A stretch of 64,000 nt of DNA from Saccharibacillus deserti (GTDB lineage: Bacteria > Bacillota > Bacilli > Paenibacillales > Paenibacillaceae), in the NCBI RefSeq assembly GCF_013618475.1, contig NZ_JABJVN010000001.1:806001-870000 (forward strand). Reading direction: 5' to 3'. The stretch's first letter is position 1; every line of letters begins with the position of its first letter. This document shows positions 45,183-53,016 of the stretch, one piece after another. A program made the translations under genes and the position numbers. A model generated the notes under the pieces. The model saw nothing but the letters and a program-made list of their open reading frames with translations. It ran no database searches and was not told the origin of the DNA.

Positions 45183-46229
45183 ATGTTCGGATTCCGTTTT
45201 GCCAAATTCCAGCCCAGCGAGTACGTGATGAAGATCAAGAACGGCAAAGTCGTCAAAGAAGGCGTCGGTCTCGCGTTCCACTATTATGCCCCGACCACTT
45301 CGGTCGTCGTCGTTCCGGTTTCCTCGATCGATGTACCGTTCATGTTCGACGAAATGACGAGCGATTATCAGAAAATCACCGTCCAGGGACAGCTGATCTA
45401 CCGGATTGCCGAGTACCGCCGCATGACCGAAGTGCTGAATTATACGTATGACTTGAAAAAGCAGCGTTATCTCTCCGACGATCCGGCTCTGCTGAGCCAG
45501 CGTGTCGTGAATATTGTCAAAGTGCGCATCAAGCGGGGACTTGCCCGGATGCCGCTCCGCGAAGCGATTCAGGCCAGCGAGAATCTGGCTCAGAGCCTGC
45601 GGGCGGAGCTGGTGCAGGATGAGGAAATGGCGGCGCTCGGCGTGGAATTGATGGGTCTGTCGATCCTGGCTATTTTGCCCAACAAAGACACCATGCGCGC
45701 GCTCGAAGCGAAAGCCCGGGAAGAGATTCTGCAGGATGCGGACGAAGCCCTGTACCGCCGCCGGAACGCCTCGATCGAACAGGAACGCCAGGTGAAAGAG
45801 AACGAACTTAATACGGAAATCGCCGTCGAGGCCAAAAAGCGGCAGATCCGCGAAACGCAGCTGAACGCCGAGCGCGCGGTCAAGCAGAAGAAACACGAGA
45901 TGGCGGAAGAACAGCTGCGCTTCGATATCGGCATGGAATCGGACCGGCAGGAGCTGATCGGTCTGGAGACATCGAACCGAAAAGTCGCGGCCGACGCCAA
46001 AGCGTACGAGCTGACCGCGGTCATGAAGTCGCTCGAGAACGTCAGTCCCGGCGTGCTCGAAGCGATGGCGCAGATGGACATGCAGCCGGACAAGCTGATT
46101 GCGATCGCGTTCCGCGACATGGCGGGCAATGCCGACAAGATCGGCCAGCTGAACATTACGCCGGATCTGCTGCAGGGGCTGATGGGCGGGCAGGCGAATC
46201 CGGCGGCGAGAGGAGGAGGTCCGCGATGA
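45183..46229 (+). CDS. SPFH/band-7 domain protein
   Basis: A 348-residue protein. The SPFH domain (about 10-180) is followed by a long charged coiled coil (about 185-265; ERQVKENELNTEIAVEAKKR) and a C-terminal domain. There is no N-terminal TM, unlike FloA or FloT. It begins MFGFRFAKFQPSEYVMKI. Stop and next start overlap by 4 bases (ATGA) with a NAD-kinase-like gene, suggesting a stable pair. SPFH proteins oligomerise into membrane-associated rings or scaffolds; the role here is unknown. Confidence 0.8.
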   Translation: MFGFRFAKFQPSEYVMKIKNGKVVKEGVGLAFHYYAPTTSVVVVPVSSIDVPFMFDEMTSDYQKITVQGQLIYRIAEYRRMTEVLNYTYDLKKQRYLSDDPALLSQRVVNIVKVRIKRGLARMPLREAIQASENLAQSLRAELVQDEEMAALGVELMGLSILAILPNKDTMRALEAKAREEILQDADEALYRRRNASIEQERQVKENELNTEIAVEAKKRQIRETQLNAERAVKQKKHEMAEEQLRFDIGMESDRQELIGLETSNRKVAADAKAYELTAVMKSLENVSPGVLEAMAQMDMQPDKLIAIAFRDMAGNADKIGQLNITPDLLQGLMGGQANPAARGGGPR

Positions 46230-47221
46230 GCTTTTTCGGAAAAAAAGAAGCGGCCGCAGATAGCGGAAGGCTGCAGGCTGCAGGCCCGGAGACGGAAATA
46301 AAGATCATACTGGTGAAACGCCGTACCCGGCTGGAAGAATTGGTGGTTCGTTATAACACGATCCAGCAGGCTCAGTTTTTCGTGGAAAGGCTGGGAGCGG
46401 ATTTCAGCGATTATGTGCAGGAAGACCGGTTGTATCATACGGCGCTGCACCGGGCTTCGGAGACGCTTGCGAGTATCGGGCGCGTCCAGCAGGTCGACCG
46501 CGAGCATGTCCCGAATTTTATTTTTGGTCAAAAAGATATGGTCGTGGTGCTCGGTCAGGACGGATTAGTCGCCAATACGCTCAAATATGTGACCGAACAG
46601 CCGCTGATCGGGGTCAATCCCGATCCGCAGCGCTGGGACGGAGCCCTGCTGCCGTTTACGATTGCCGAGCTGCCCGCCGCGGTACGGGATCTGCTGCGCG
46701 GCAAACGTCCGATCCGGGAAGTCCGTCTGGCGCAGGCGGAGCTGAACGACGGACAGGTGCTGGTTGCGGTCAACGATCTGTTTATCGGGCGTCGCACGCA
46801 TGTATCGGCGAGATACGAACTTCGCCAAAGCGAGGCGGCCGAGCAGCAGTCTTCGAGCGGCATCATCGTATCGACGGGCATGGGTTCGACCGGATGGCTG
46901 CGCAGCGTGCTGGCCGGAGCCGCGGGCATTTCTTCGCAGGCGGGCGGAGGAGCGGAGCAGCCGCTTGTACCGGACCCGACGTTCGGCTGGGATTCCCCGT
47001 ATCTGTACTTCAGTGTACGCGAACCTTATCCGAGCCGCTCCACTTCGGCCAATCTGGTGTTCGGACGGATCGACGAGCGAAACCCGCTCAAGATCGTCTC
47101 GCAGATGCCCGAGGGCGGCGTAATCTTCAGCGACGGAGTCGAAGACGACTATCTGGAGTTCGGTTCGGGCATCGAAGCTTCGATTACCGTAGCGGAGCGG
47201 CGGGGACGGTTGGCAGTCTGA
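46226..47221 (+). CDS. NAD kinase-like/diacylglycerol kinase-fold protein
   Basis: A 331-residue protein. VVVLGQDGLVANTLKYV corresponds to the GGDG nucleotide-binding motif of NAD kinases (here GQDG), followed by PLIGVNPDP; IIVSTGMGSTGWLRSVLAGA corresponds to the substrate-binding TxTGSTAY region. It is longer than YjbN/PpnK and belongs to the group often called NAD kinase-like sugar kinases. Translationally coupled to the SPFH protein; whether it phosphorylates NAD is not established. Confidence 0.75.
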   Translation: MSFFGKKEAAADSGRLQAAGPETEIKIILVKRRTRLEELVVRYNTIQQAQFFVERLGADFSDYVQEDRLYHTALHRASETLASIGRVQQVDREHVPNFIFGQKDMVVVLGQDGLVANTLKYVTEQPLIGVNPDPQRWDGALLPFTIAELPAAVRDLLRGKRPIREVRLAQAELNDGQVLVAVNDLFIGRRTHVSARYELRQSEAAEQQSSSGIIVSTGMGSTGWLRSVLAGAAGISSQAGGGAEQPLVPDPTFGWDSPYLYFSVREPYPSRSTSANLVFGRIDERNPLKIVSQMPEGGVIFSDGVEDDYLEFGSGIEASITVAERRGRLAV

Positions 47222-47236
47222 GACCTACAAAAAATA

Positions 47237-47272
47237 TTCCAAAACGTTCTCCTACAAGGAGAACGTTTTTAT
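47237..47272 (+). terminator. Intrinsic terminator after the NAD-kinase-like gene
   Basis: AAACGTTCTCC and GGAGAACGTTT arms with a 5-base loop, followed by an A/T-rich tail ending in T6. Confidence 0.88.
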
Positions 47273-47352
47273 TTTTTTGCCGGAGATTGGGTAAATATGG
47301 AGTATCGCTCGTACAGCCAGATGGAATAAAAAAGAGAGAAGGGAGCAACCCA

Positions 47353-48063
47353 ATGAGCGAGCCGGTGAAAATTTACGTACTGCTCAAATTCGGTGAACGC
47401 CGTTTTATGGAAAAATTCCGGCGCGGGCAGCTGCATTTTCAATGCCTGAGCGCTTTTAAAAATCAGGAAAAAGACGAGGCGGGACGCAACGATCCATTCG
47501 AAGCGGCTTCCGCAATTTACAATCCGGGCAGTTATAAAATCTATGTCGGAGGAAAGCCTCTCGAAGACGTGGAAGGCCCGATCGTGCTGCAGGAAAACGA
47601 AGCGGACCGCCAGTATTCGCTCAGCCTGTACGGCGTGACGAACGAATCGCTTCAGCGTCATGTACAAGGCGAACAGGAAAGCCTTATCCATCCGTGGAAC
47701 GAAAAGTTCGGCGATTACGCGGTAGTGATTACCCATCCCAAAGAATTCAGGAACCGGATCGATGCGGCCTGCCGCAAAAAAGGGTTCGGTCTGCGCGGAG
47801 GCATGGTCGCTTATCACGAAGTCGAGAACTTTACCGGGAAATGGGGATATTTCCGCAAACCGAAAGAATACGAATACCAGTCGGAATACCGCCTGCTGCT
47901 CGACTTGGAGAATCGGGAAGAAGACCATCTTCTGGAGATCGGAGATCTGTCGGATATCAGCGAAATAGGCGCTTACCGCGAGCTGATTCCCGGCATTCTG
48001 GCCAAGATCCGGCAGGAAGGAGGCCTTCTGCCGCACGGGGAAGAAGAAAGGCCGTCTTCTTGA
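47353..48063 (+). CDS. Conserved hypothetical protein
   Basis: A 236-residue soluble protein beginning MSEPVKIYVLLKFGERRFME and then RGQLHFQCLSAFKNQ, with EYEYQSEYRLLL near the C-terminus. The pattern (LKFGE, then a residue run about length of an LxF motif, and a late SEYR) is recognisable in a scattered group of uncharacterised proteins, but I cannot name the family or function. Start ATG 47353 has AGAAGGGAG upstream; the frame open from 46894 is not coding. A LexA-box gene follows. Confidence 0.6.
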   Translation: MSEPVKIYVLLKFGERRFMEKFRRGQLHFQCLSAFKNQEKDEAGRNDPFEAASAIYNPGSYKIYVGGKPLEDVEGPIVLQENEADRQYSLSLYGVTNESLQRHVQGEQESLIHPWNEKFGDYAVVITHPKEFRNRIDAACRKKGFGLRGGMVAYHEVENFTGKWGYFRKPKEYEYQSEYRLLLDLENREEDHLLEIGDLSDISEIGAYRELIPGILAKIRQEGGLLPHGEEERPSS

Positions 48064-48088
48064 CCGATGCCCATTTGTGTACCCGGAC

Positions 48089-48117
48089 TCGACAAAAGAA
48101 CATATGTTCGATATAAT
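48089..48117 (+). promoter_or_regulatory. SigA promoter with LexA (SOS) box in the spacer
   Basis: TCGACA (48089-48094), 17-base spacer, TATAAT (48112-48117). The spacer contains GAACATATGTTC (48098-48109) within AGAACATATGTTCG, which matches the Gram-positive SOS consensus CGAACATATGTTCG at 13 of 14 positions. LexA bound there would block the promoter until DNA damage. Confidence 0.8.
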
Positions 48118-48134
48118 GGGAGGAGACCTTGTTA

Positions 48135-48419
48135 ATGGAGATGCATACGATGAATGATGAATTTCTGAAGGACCTCCACGAGCTGGAACGCAGTGACGAA
48201 GACCGTTCGAAGCTTATGATGAAGGGAATCAAGAAGGCACTGGCCGAACGTCAATCCGCCAACCCGATCGAACGTTGGATGCAGCGCAAGCGGAAGAAGA
48301 AGATCCAAGCCTGGCATTCGGAGAAGGATACCCGCGAGACGAGAACGCAGGCGGAGCGCCGGGAATCCCCCAGAGAGAACGGATACCGGGAAGGCTCTTA
48401 CGAAACGAGAACCGAATAA
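48135..48419 (+). CDS. Small, highly charged protein with SOS-type promoter
   Basis: About 94 residues, no signal peptide or TM. The N-terminal half is acidic-helical (NDEFLKDLHELERSDEDRSK), and the rest strongly basic (ERWMQRKRKKKIQAW), ending in a disordered Arg/Glu tail. ATG 48135 has GGGAGGAG about 10 bases upstream; TTG 48129 and ATG 48141 are alternatives. The perfect LexA box in the promoter predicts induction by DNA damage. It does not resemble YneA or other division inhibitors that I know. A terminator follows, so it is monocistronic. Confidence 0.6.
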   Translation: MEMHTMNDEFLKDLHELERSDEDRSKLMMKGIKKALAERQSANPIERWMQRKRKKKIQAWHSEKDTRETRTQAERRESPRENGYREGSYETRTE

Positions 48420-48440
48420 GCGCGCAGCGCACTCTACGGG

Positions 48441-48484
48441 AAGCACCCGCCTCTGTCCGCAGCAGAAGCGAGTGCTTGCTTTTT
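48441..48484 (+). terminator. Hairpin terminator after the SOS-box gene
   Basis: AAGCAC(C)CGC and GCG(A)GTGCTT arms, with a loop of about 20 bases, followed by GCTTTTT. Confidence 0.7.
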
Positions 48485-48513
48485 GCGTAGAAGTAAAGGG
48501 TGACCGACTTCAT

Positions 48514-48541
48514 TTGCTTTGCCGTTCGGCTGGCGTATGAT
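48514..48541 (+). promoter_or_regulatory. Possible promoter of the FAH-family gene
   Basis: TTGCTT, 16-base spacer, TATGAT, about 65 bases before the start codon and after the preceding terminator. Confidence 0.4.
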
Positions 48542-48605
48542 GGAGAGAAGCGGACCGGAAGAGTTCCGGAACCGCCGGCAGGGACATACCGCGGGAGGGA
48601 ACAAG

Positions 48606-49493
48606 ATGAAATTCGCCAATATCGAACAAGGCAGCGCCGCAGGGGTCGCTTTGATATCCGAAGGAAGTGTGGTACCGCTTGGCGCGCTCGCGCCATGGCT
48701 GGAAGGATGGACCGTTCCGCCGGCATCGACGGACGAACTGCTGAAATCGCCGGAGCGGATCGGACAAATCCGGACAGCTTGGGAACAGGCGGTACAAAGC
48801 GGAGAGGAGATCGGTCTGGAAGGATCGGCCGTGCGGTTTCTGCCGGCCGTGCTCAACCCCGGCAAACTGGTCTGTATCGGACTGAATTACAGACGCCATG
48901 CCGCAGAGACGAACATGGCGCTGCCCAAAGAACCGGTCGTGTTCGGCAAATTCTCGGATTCCGCAGCCGCGCACGGAGACGTCATCTTGCATCCCGCCGA
49001 AACGCGGCAGCTTGATTACGAAGCGGAGCTGTGTATCGTAATCGGGCGCACCGCTTCGAACGTGAGCGAGGAAGACGCACTGGATTTCGTGTTCGGATAC
49101 TGCTGTGCCAACGATCTGTCGGCCCGGGATCTGCAGATGCGCTCGGGACAGTGGCTGCTTGGCAAGACGGGGGCAGGCTTCGCCCCGTTGGGTCCGTTTA
49201 TCGCAACCGCCGACGAGATTCCCGATCCCAATAGGCTGCGTATCTCGGCCAGCGTAAACGGTCAGACCGTGCAGGATTCGAATACTTCGGACATGATCTT
49301 TTCCTGCCGCCACATTATCGCGTATCTGTCCCGGCATTTCACGCTTCGGCCGGGAGACGTCATTCTGACCGGAACGCCGGAAGGCGTCGTACTCGGCAAG
49401 CCCGAAGCGGAGCGTGTCTGGCTGAAGCCCGGCGACGAAGTGACGGTCTCGATCGAGGGTCTGGGCGAACTGACGAATACAATTGGCGAATAG
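48606..49493 (+). CDS. Fumarylacetoacetate hydrolase-family protein
   Basis: A 295-residue FAH-fold hydrolase/isomerase. Metal ligands are seen in LDYEAELCIVIG; other conserved parts are CIGLNYRRHA, DLSARDLQ, LGKTGAGFAPLGPFI and GDVILTGTPEGV. The family includes acylpyruvases, oxaloacetate decarboxylases and hydratases of aromatic breakdown; the substrate is not determined. ATG 48606 follows GGGAGGGAACAAG. Confidence 0.85.
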   Translation: MKFANIEQGSAAGVALISEGSVVPLGALAPWLEGWTVPPASTDELLKSPERIGQIRTAWEQAVQSGEEIGLEGSAVRFLPAVLNPGKLVCIGLNYRRHAAETNMALPKEPVVFGKFSDSAAAHGDVILHPAETRQLDYEAELCIVIGRTASNVSEEDALDFVFGYCCANDLSARDLQMRSGQWLLGKTGAGFAPLGPFIATADEIPDPNRLRISASVNGQTVQDSNTSDMIFSCRHIIAYLSRHFTLRPGDVILTGTPEGVVLGKPEAERVWLKPGDEVTVSIEGLGELTNTIGE

Positions 49494-49503
49494 GACGACA
49501 AGA

Positions 49504-49530
49504 AAAAGGGCTTCCGTCAGGAAGCCCTTT
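49504..49530. terminator. Bidirectional intrinsic terminator
   Basis: AAAGGGCTTCC and GGAAGCCCTTT arms with a short loop. It serves the convergent FAH-family and ABC-F genes. Confidence 0.88.
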
Positions 49531-49605
49531 GCCTATTTGCGTATAAGAGTTTTCAAAAAACGATACCAAGACGCAGTCTACTTGGCTTCCTGTCGAAATT
49601 CAATC

Positions 49606-51162
49606 TTAGAAGACTTTCGTCGTCCACGATTCGCAGTTCCAGGTCTCGGTCACGATATCCCGGTAGAATTCCGGTTCGTGGGAAATCATCAGGATCGTGC
49701 CTTTGTAAGCCTGCAAAGCGCGCTTAAGCTCGTCTTTCGCATCGACGTCCAAGTGGTTCGTCGGCTCGTCGAGCACGAGGATATTCGTTTCGCGGTTGAT
49801 CAGTTTGCACAGACGGACTTTGGCTTTCTCGCCGCCGCTGAGAACGGTCACTTTGCTCTCGATATGCTTCGTCGTCAAGCCGCACTTGGCCAGCGCCGCG
49901 CGCACTTCGAATTGGCTCAGCGAAGGGAATTCGCTCCAGATCTCTTCGATACACGTTTTCGAACCGTCGCCTTTCATTTCCTGTTCGAAGTAGCCGATCT
50001 GCTGGTGTTCGCCGCGTTCGACGGTACCGGACAGCGCCTGGATTTCGCCGAGGATACTGCGCAGCAGCGTCGTTTTGCCGATGCCGTTGGCGCCGACAAG
50101 AGCGATTTTTTGACCGCGTTCCATTTTCAGGTCAAGCGGACGGGACAGCGGTTCGTTGTAGCCGATAACGAGATTTTTGGCTTCGAAGATCAGCTTGCCG
50201 GCCGTACGGCCGACCTTGAAGTTGAACTGGGGCTTCGGACGTTCCTGCGCCAGTTCGATAACGTCCATCTTGTCGAGCTTTTTCTGACGGGACATCGCCA
50301 TGTTGCGGGTCGCGACGCTCGCTTTGTTGCGCGCCACAAAGTCTTTGAGCTGCGAAATCTCCTGCTGCTGGCGCTTGAAGGCCGATTCCAGCTGCTGCTT
50401 TTTCATCGCGTATACTTCCTGGAAGTATTCATAGTCGCCGACGTAGCGGTTCAGTTCCTGATTTTCCATATGGTAAATGGTGTTGACGACGCTGTTCAGG
50501 AACGGAATATCGTGGGAGATCAGGATGAACGCGTTCTCGTATTCCTGCAGGTAGCGCGTCAGCCAGCCGATATGCACTTCGTCCAGATAGTTGGTCGGCT
50601 CGTCGAGGAGCAGGATGTCCGGTTTTTCCAGCAGCAGCTTGGTCAGAAGAACCTTCGTGCGCTGTCCGCCGGACAGATCGTCCACGTCTTTGTCGAGGCC
50701 CACGTCGGTCAGACCCAGCCCGCGCGCCGTTTCGTCGATCTTGGCGTCGATCAGGTAAAAGTCCTGCGCCGTCAGCGTATCTTGAATCGTGCCGACCTGT
50801 TCCAGCAGCGTCTCCAGTTCTTCCGGAGTGACGTCGCCCATGCGGCCGTACATGTCGTTCATTTCCTGTTCCATATCGAGCAGGTACTGGAACGCGCTTT
50901 TGAGCACGTCGCGGATCGTCATGCCTTTCTCCAGCACGGCATGCTGATCAAGATAGCCGACGCGAACGCGCTTGGACCATTCGACTTTGCCTTCGTCCGG
51001 CTGCAGCTTGCCCGTTACGATATTCATAAACGTCGATTTGCCTTCGCCGTTGGCGCCGATCAGACCGATATGTTCGCCTTTGAGCAGGCGGAAAGAGACA
51101 TCCTTAAAAATGGCCCGGTCGCCGAAACCGTGGCTCAGTCGTTCTACATTTAGTATACTCAT
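49606..51162 (-). CDS. ABC-F family ATPase (YbiT/YkpA type)
   Basis: A 518-residue soluble protein with two ABC domains and no TM segments. Walker A GANGEGKS and GANGIGKT, signatures LSGGQRTK and LSGGEKAK, Walker B ILLLDEPTNYLD and ILVLDEPTNHLD. An inter-domain linker (about 245-295) is rich in Gln, Lys and Glu, as in translational ABC-F factors. The length fits the YkpA/YbiT subfamily, which acts on ribosomes. An association with antibiotic resistance is not implied by this subgroup. Confidence 0.9.
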   Translation of the reverse strand: MSILNVERLSHGFGDRAIFKDVSFRLLKGEHIGLIGANGEGKSTFMNIVTGKLQPDEGKVEWSKRVRVGYLDQHAVLEKGMTIRDVLKSAFQYLLDMEQEMNDMYGRMGDVTPEELETLLEQVGTIQDTLTAQDFYLIDAKIDETARGLGLTDVGLDKDVDDLSGGQRTKVLLTKLLLEKPDILLLDEPTNYLDEVHIGWLTRYLQEYENAFILISHDIPFLNSVVNTIYHMENQELNRYVGDYEYFQEVYAMKKQQLESAFKRQQQEISQLKDFVARNKASVATRNMAMSRQKKLDKMDVIELAQERPKPQFNFKVGRTAGKLIFEAKNLVIGYNEPLSRPLDLKMERGQKIALVGANGIGKTTLLRSILGEIQALSGTVERGEHQQIGYFEQEMKGDGSKTCIEEIWSEFPSLSQFEVRAALAKCGLTTKHIESKVTVLSGGEKAKVRLCKLINRETNILVLDEPTNHLDVDAKDELKRALQAYKGTILMISHEPEFYRDIVTETWNCESWTTKVF

Positions 51163-51275
51163 TAATGAAAGACACCTTTTTCTGTTAGATTTCGGTTGAA
51201 CATTTTTAACACTTTTTCCGTTTCATTATAAAAGGTAACGGCGCACAACTCAATGGAAAGGTGGAAAACCGTCAA

Positions 51276-52742
51276 ATGTTTTCATGGAAAAGAAAAAAAG
51301 AGCGAAAAAATGAAAATATGGACGGGAAAACGGAAGCCGCTCCGCAGCTGGAGCCTTTCGCCGTCCAGATCGAGCGGATTCGCCGCAAACGTCTGCTCGC
51401 CGCCCAATCTCCCGGAGCGGACGATGTGTTTGGTGCGAGCAGCCACTGCTACCGGCTCAACGAACCGCTGACGCATGCGGAGCTGGATACGCTGGAACAG
51501 GAGTGGGGCGTGACGCTGCCCGAAGATTTCGCCGCTTTTGTTACCGCAGTGGGCAACGGGGGGCCGGGTTCTTACGGAGGAGCCGGGCCGTATTACGGCA
51601 TTTATGCCGTCGGCCGGATGGATCCCGACCTTGTGCGCTTGAGACAGCCTGCGAAGCTCAAGCCCGATCGGACTTGGGCTGCCGGAGAAACAGCCGATCC
51701 GCCCGTTTGGGACGAAGACCTTGACGACGATGCCTATGACGAAGCGCTGGCCGATCTGATGCGGGGGACGCTTACGATCGGAACAATGGGCTGCAGCAGC
51801 GAGATGCTGCTGATCGTGAGCGGGGAGCACCGCGGACGCGTCGTGTATCTGGATACGGAATATCTCAAGCCGTTTTTCGTGTATGAAAAAAACTTCCTGG
51901 ATTGGTACGAACGCTGGCTCGACGAGGTAATTGCGGGCTTCAAGATCCATTGGTTCGCCGCGACGCCGGGCGGCGGAGAAACCGACCTGCTGACGTTGGC
52001 GCAGACCTCTGCGCACGAAGTCGAACGGGGCGAAGCGCTCAAAGCGCTGCTGCGTTTTCCCAAGCTTAGCGATCCCGCGATCGCGTTCGCCAAGCAGGCT
52101 GTGGACGATCCGTCGGATCAAGTCCGCTACTGGGCATTGGCGCTGCTGGCCGCCCATGCGCCGGATTCGGCCGATCCTATTCTGCTGGAAGATCTGGAAA
52201 GCGGGCAGGCGGACAAGCGCAAGGCGGCCGTGCAGCTGATCCATGGGTATCGCAAACAAGCGGCCCGTACGTTTGCCGAAACACTGCAAGCGGCGGTTCC
52301 GGAGGAAACGGACGAAGAGACGTTCCGCTTCGCGACTTATATATTGGAGTCGGCCGGCATCGAACCGCTTCCTCTGCTGCTGCCCGCCTTCCGAAGTCCC
52401 GCCGCCGAAATTCGCAAAAGCGCGATCTGGCAGGCCGGTAAATCTGTCCGCAAAGCCGATTACGTCGAGGCTTTTATCGATATTCTGCTGCGCGATCCCG
52501 AGACCCATGTCCAGCTTACGGCGATTCAGGCGCTTGACGGCGTGAAGGACAAACGGCTGCTGCCGGTCTACGAGCAGGTATTGGAGCAGCATCCGACGAA
52601 CGAACATTATATTCGCAGCAACGTCCGTCATCGCTTAACGCAGTACGGATTCAATACGCACCCAAAAATCGAACGCGGCGTGCCCGCAGACTTGACGAGA
52701 GTGCGGGACATGCTGCGAGACATCATGGAGGAACACGGATGA
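51276..52742 (+). CDS. SMI1/KNR4 (SUKH) domain protein with HEAT-like repeats (paralogue 2)
   Basis: A 488-residue paralogue of the gene at 42804. It shares a SUKH domain (LEQEWGVTLPEDFAAFVTAV, GAGPYYGIYAVGRMDP, TIGTMGCSSEMLLIVSGEHR, NFLDWYERWLDEV) and HEAT-like repeats (about 265-470; SDQVRYWALALLAAHAPDSA). ATG 51276 is preferred to GTG 51261 because AAAGGTGG lies 12 bases upstream; either is possible. The stop overlaps a DUF1450 gene by 4 bases. Confidence 0.75.
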   Translation: MFSWKRKKERKNENMDGKTEAAPQLEPFAVQIERIRRKRLLAAQSPGADDVFGASSHCYRLNEPLTHAELDTLEQEWGVTLPEDFAAFVTAVGNGGPGSYGGAGPYYGIYAVGRMDPDLVRLRQPAKLKPDRTWAAGETADPPVWDEDLDDDAYDEALADLMRGTLTIGTMGCSSEMLLIVSGEHRGRVVYLDTEYLKPFFVYEKNFLDWYERWLDEVIAGFKIHWFAATPGGGETDLLTLAQTSAHEVERGEALKALLRFPKLSDPAIAFAKQAVDDPSDQVRYWALALLAAHAPDSADPILLEDLESGQADKRKAAVQLIHGYRKQAARTFAETLQAAVPEETDEETFRFATYILESAGIEPLPLLLPAFRSPAAEIRKSAIWQAGKSVRKADYVEAFIDILLRDPETHVQLTAIQALDGVKDKRLLPVYEQVLEQHPTNEHYIRSNVRHRLTQYGFNTHPKIERGVPADLTRVRDMLRDIMEEHG

Positions 52743-52963
52743 AGATCAAATTTTGCGAAAAAAACATCGACCGCTTCTCGAAGCCGGCCTACAAGGAACT
52801 GAAAAGCAAATACGACGACGTGAAAGTGAAAAAAGACGGCTGCCTGAAAGAATGCCGGCTGTGCCGCACCGAACCGTTCGCGATCGTCAAAGGCGAGATC
52901 GTTCGGGCGGAAACGCCGAAAAAACTCGTGAAGAAGCTGGAAAAGGTCATCGCCAAAAACTAG
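52739..52963 (+). CDS. DUF1450 small protein (YuzB-like)
   Basis: A 74-residue protein with conserved cysteines in KIKFCEKN and GCLKECRLCRTEPFAIVKGE, then VRAETPKKLVKKLEKVI, characteristic of the YuzB-like DUF1450 family. It overlaps the SUKH/HEAT gene stop (ATGA), so translation is coupled. Function unknown; the cysteines suggest a metal or redox site. Confidence 0.8.
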   Translation: MKIKFCEKNIDRFSKPAYKELKSKYDDVKVKKDGCLKECRLCRTEPFAIVKGEIVRAETPKKLVKKLEKVIAKN

Positions 52964-52965
52964 CA

Positions 52966-53001
52966 AAAAACCGTGTCCCACGCCGGGATACGGTTTTTTT
53001 A
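52966..53001. terminator. Bidirectional intrinsic terminator
   Basis: AAAAAACCGTGTCCC and GGGATACGGTTTTTTT arms with a 5-base loop, between convergent DUF1450 and msrAB genes. Confidence 0.92.
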
Positions 53002-53016
53002 TAAGAAGAAAGAACG

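Noticed and set aside
46894-47352. N-terminal extension of the 236-residue hypothetical protein
   Set aside because: Overlaps the NAD-kinase-like gene and a strong terminator in another frame.
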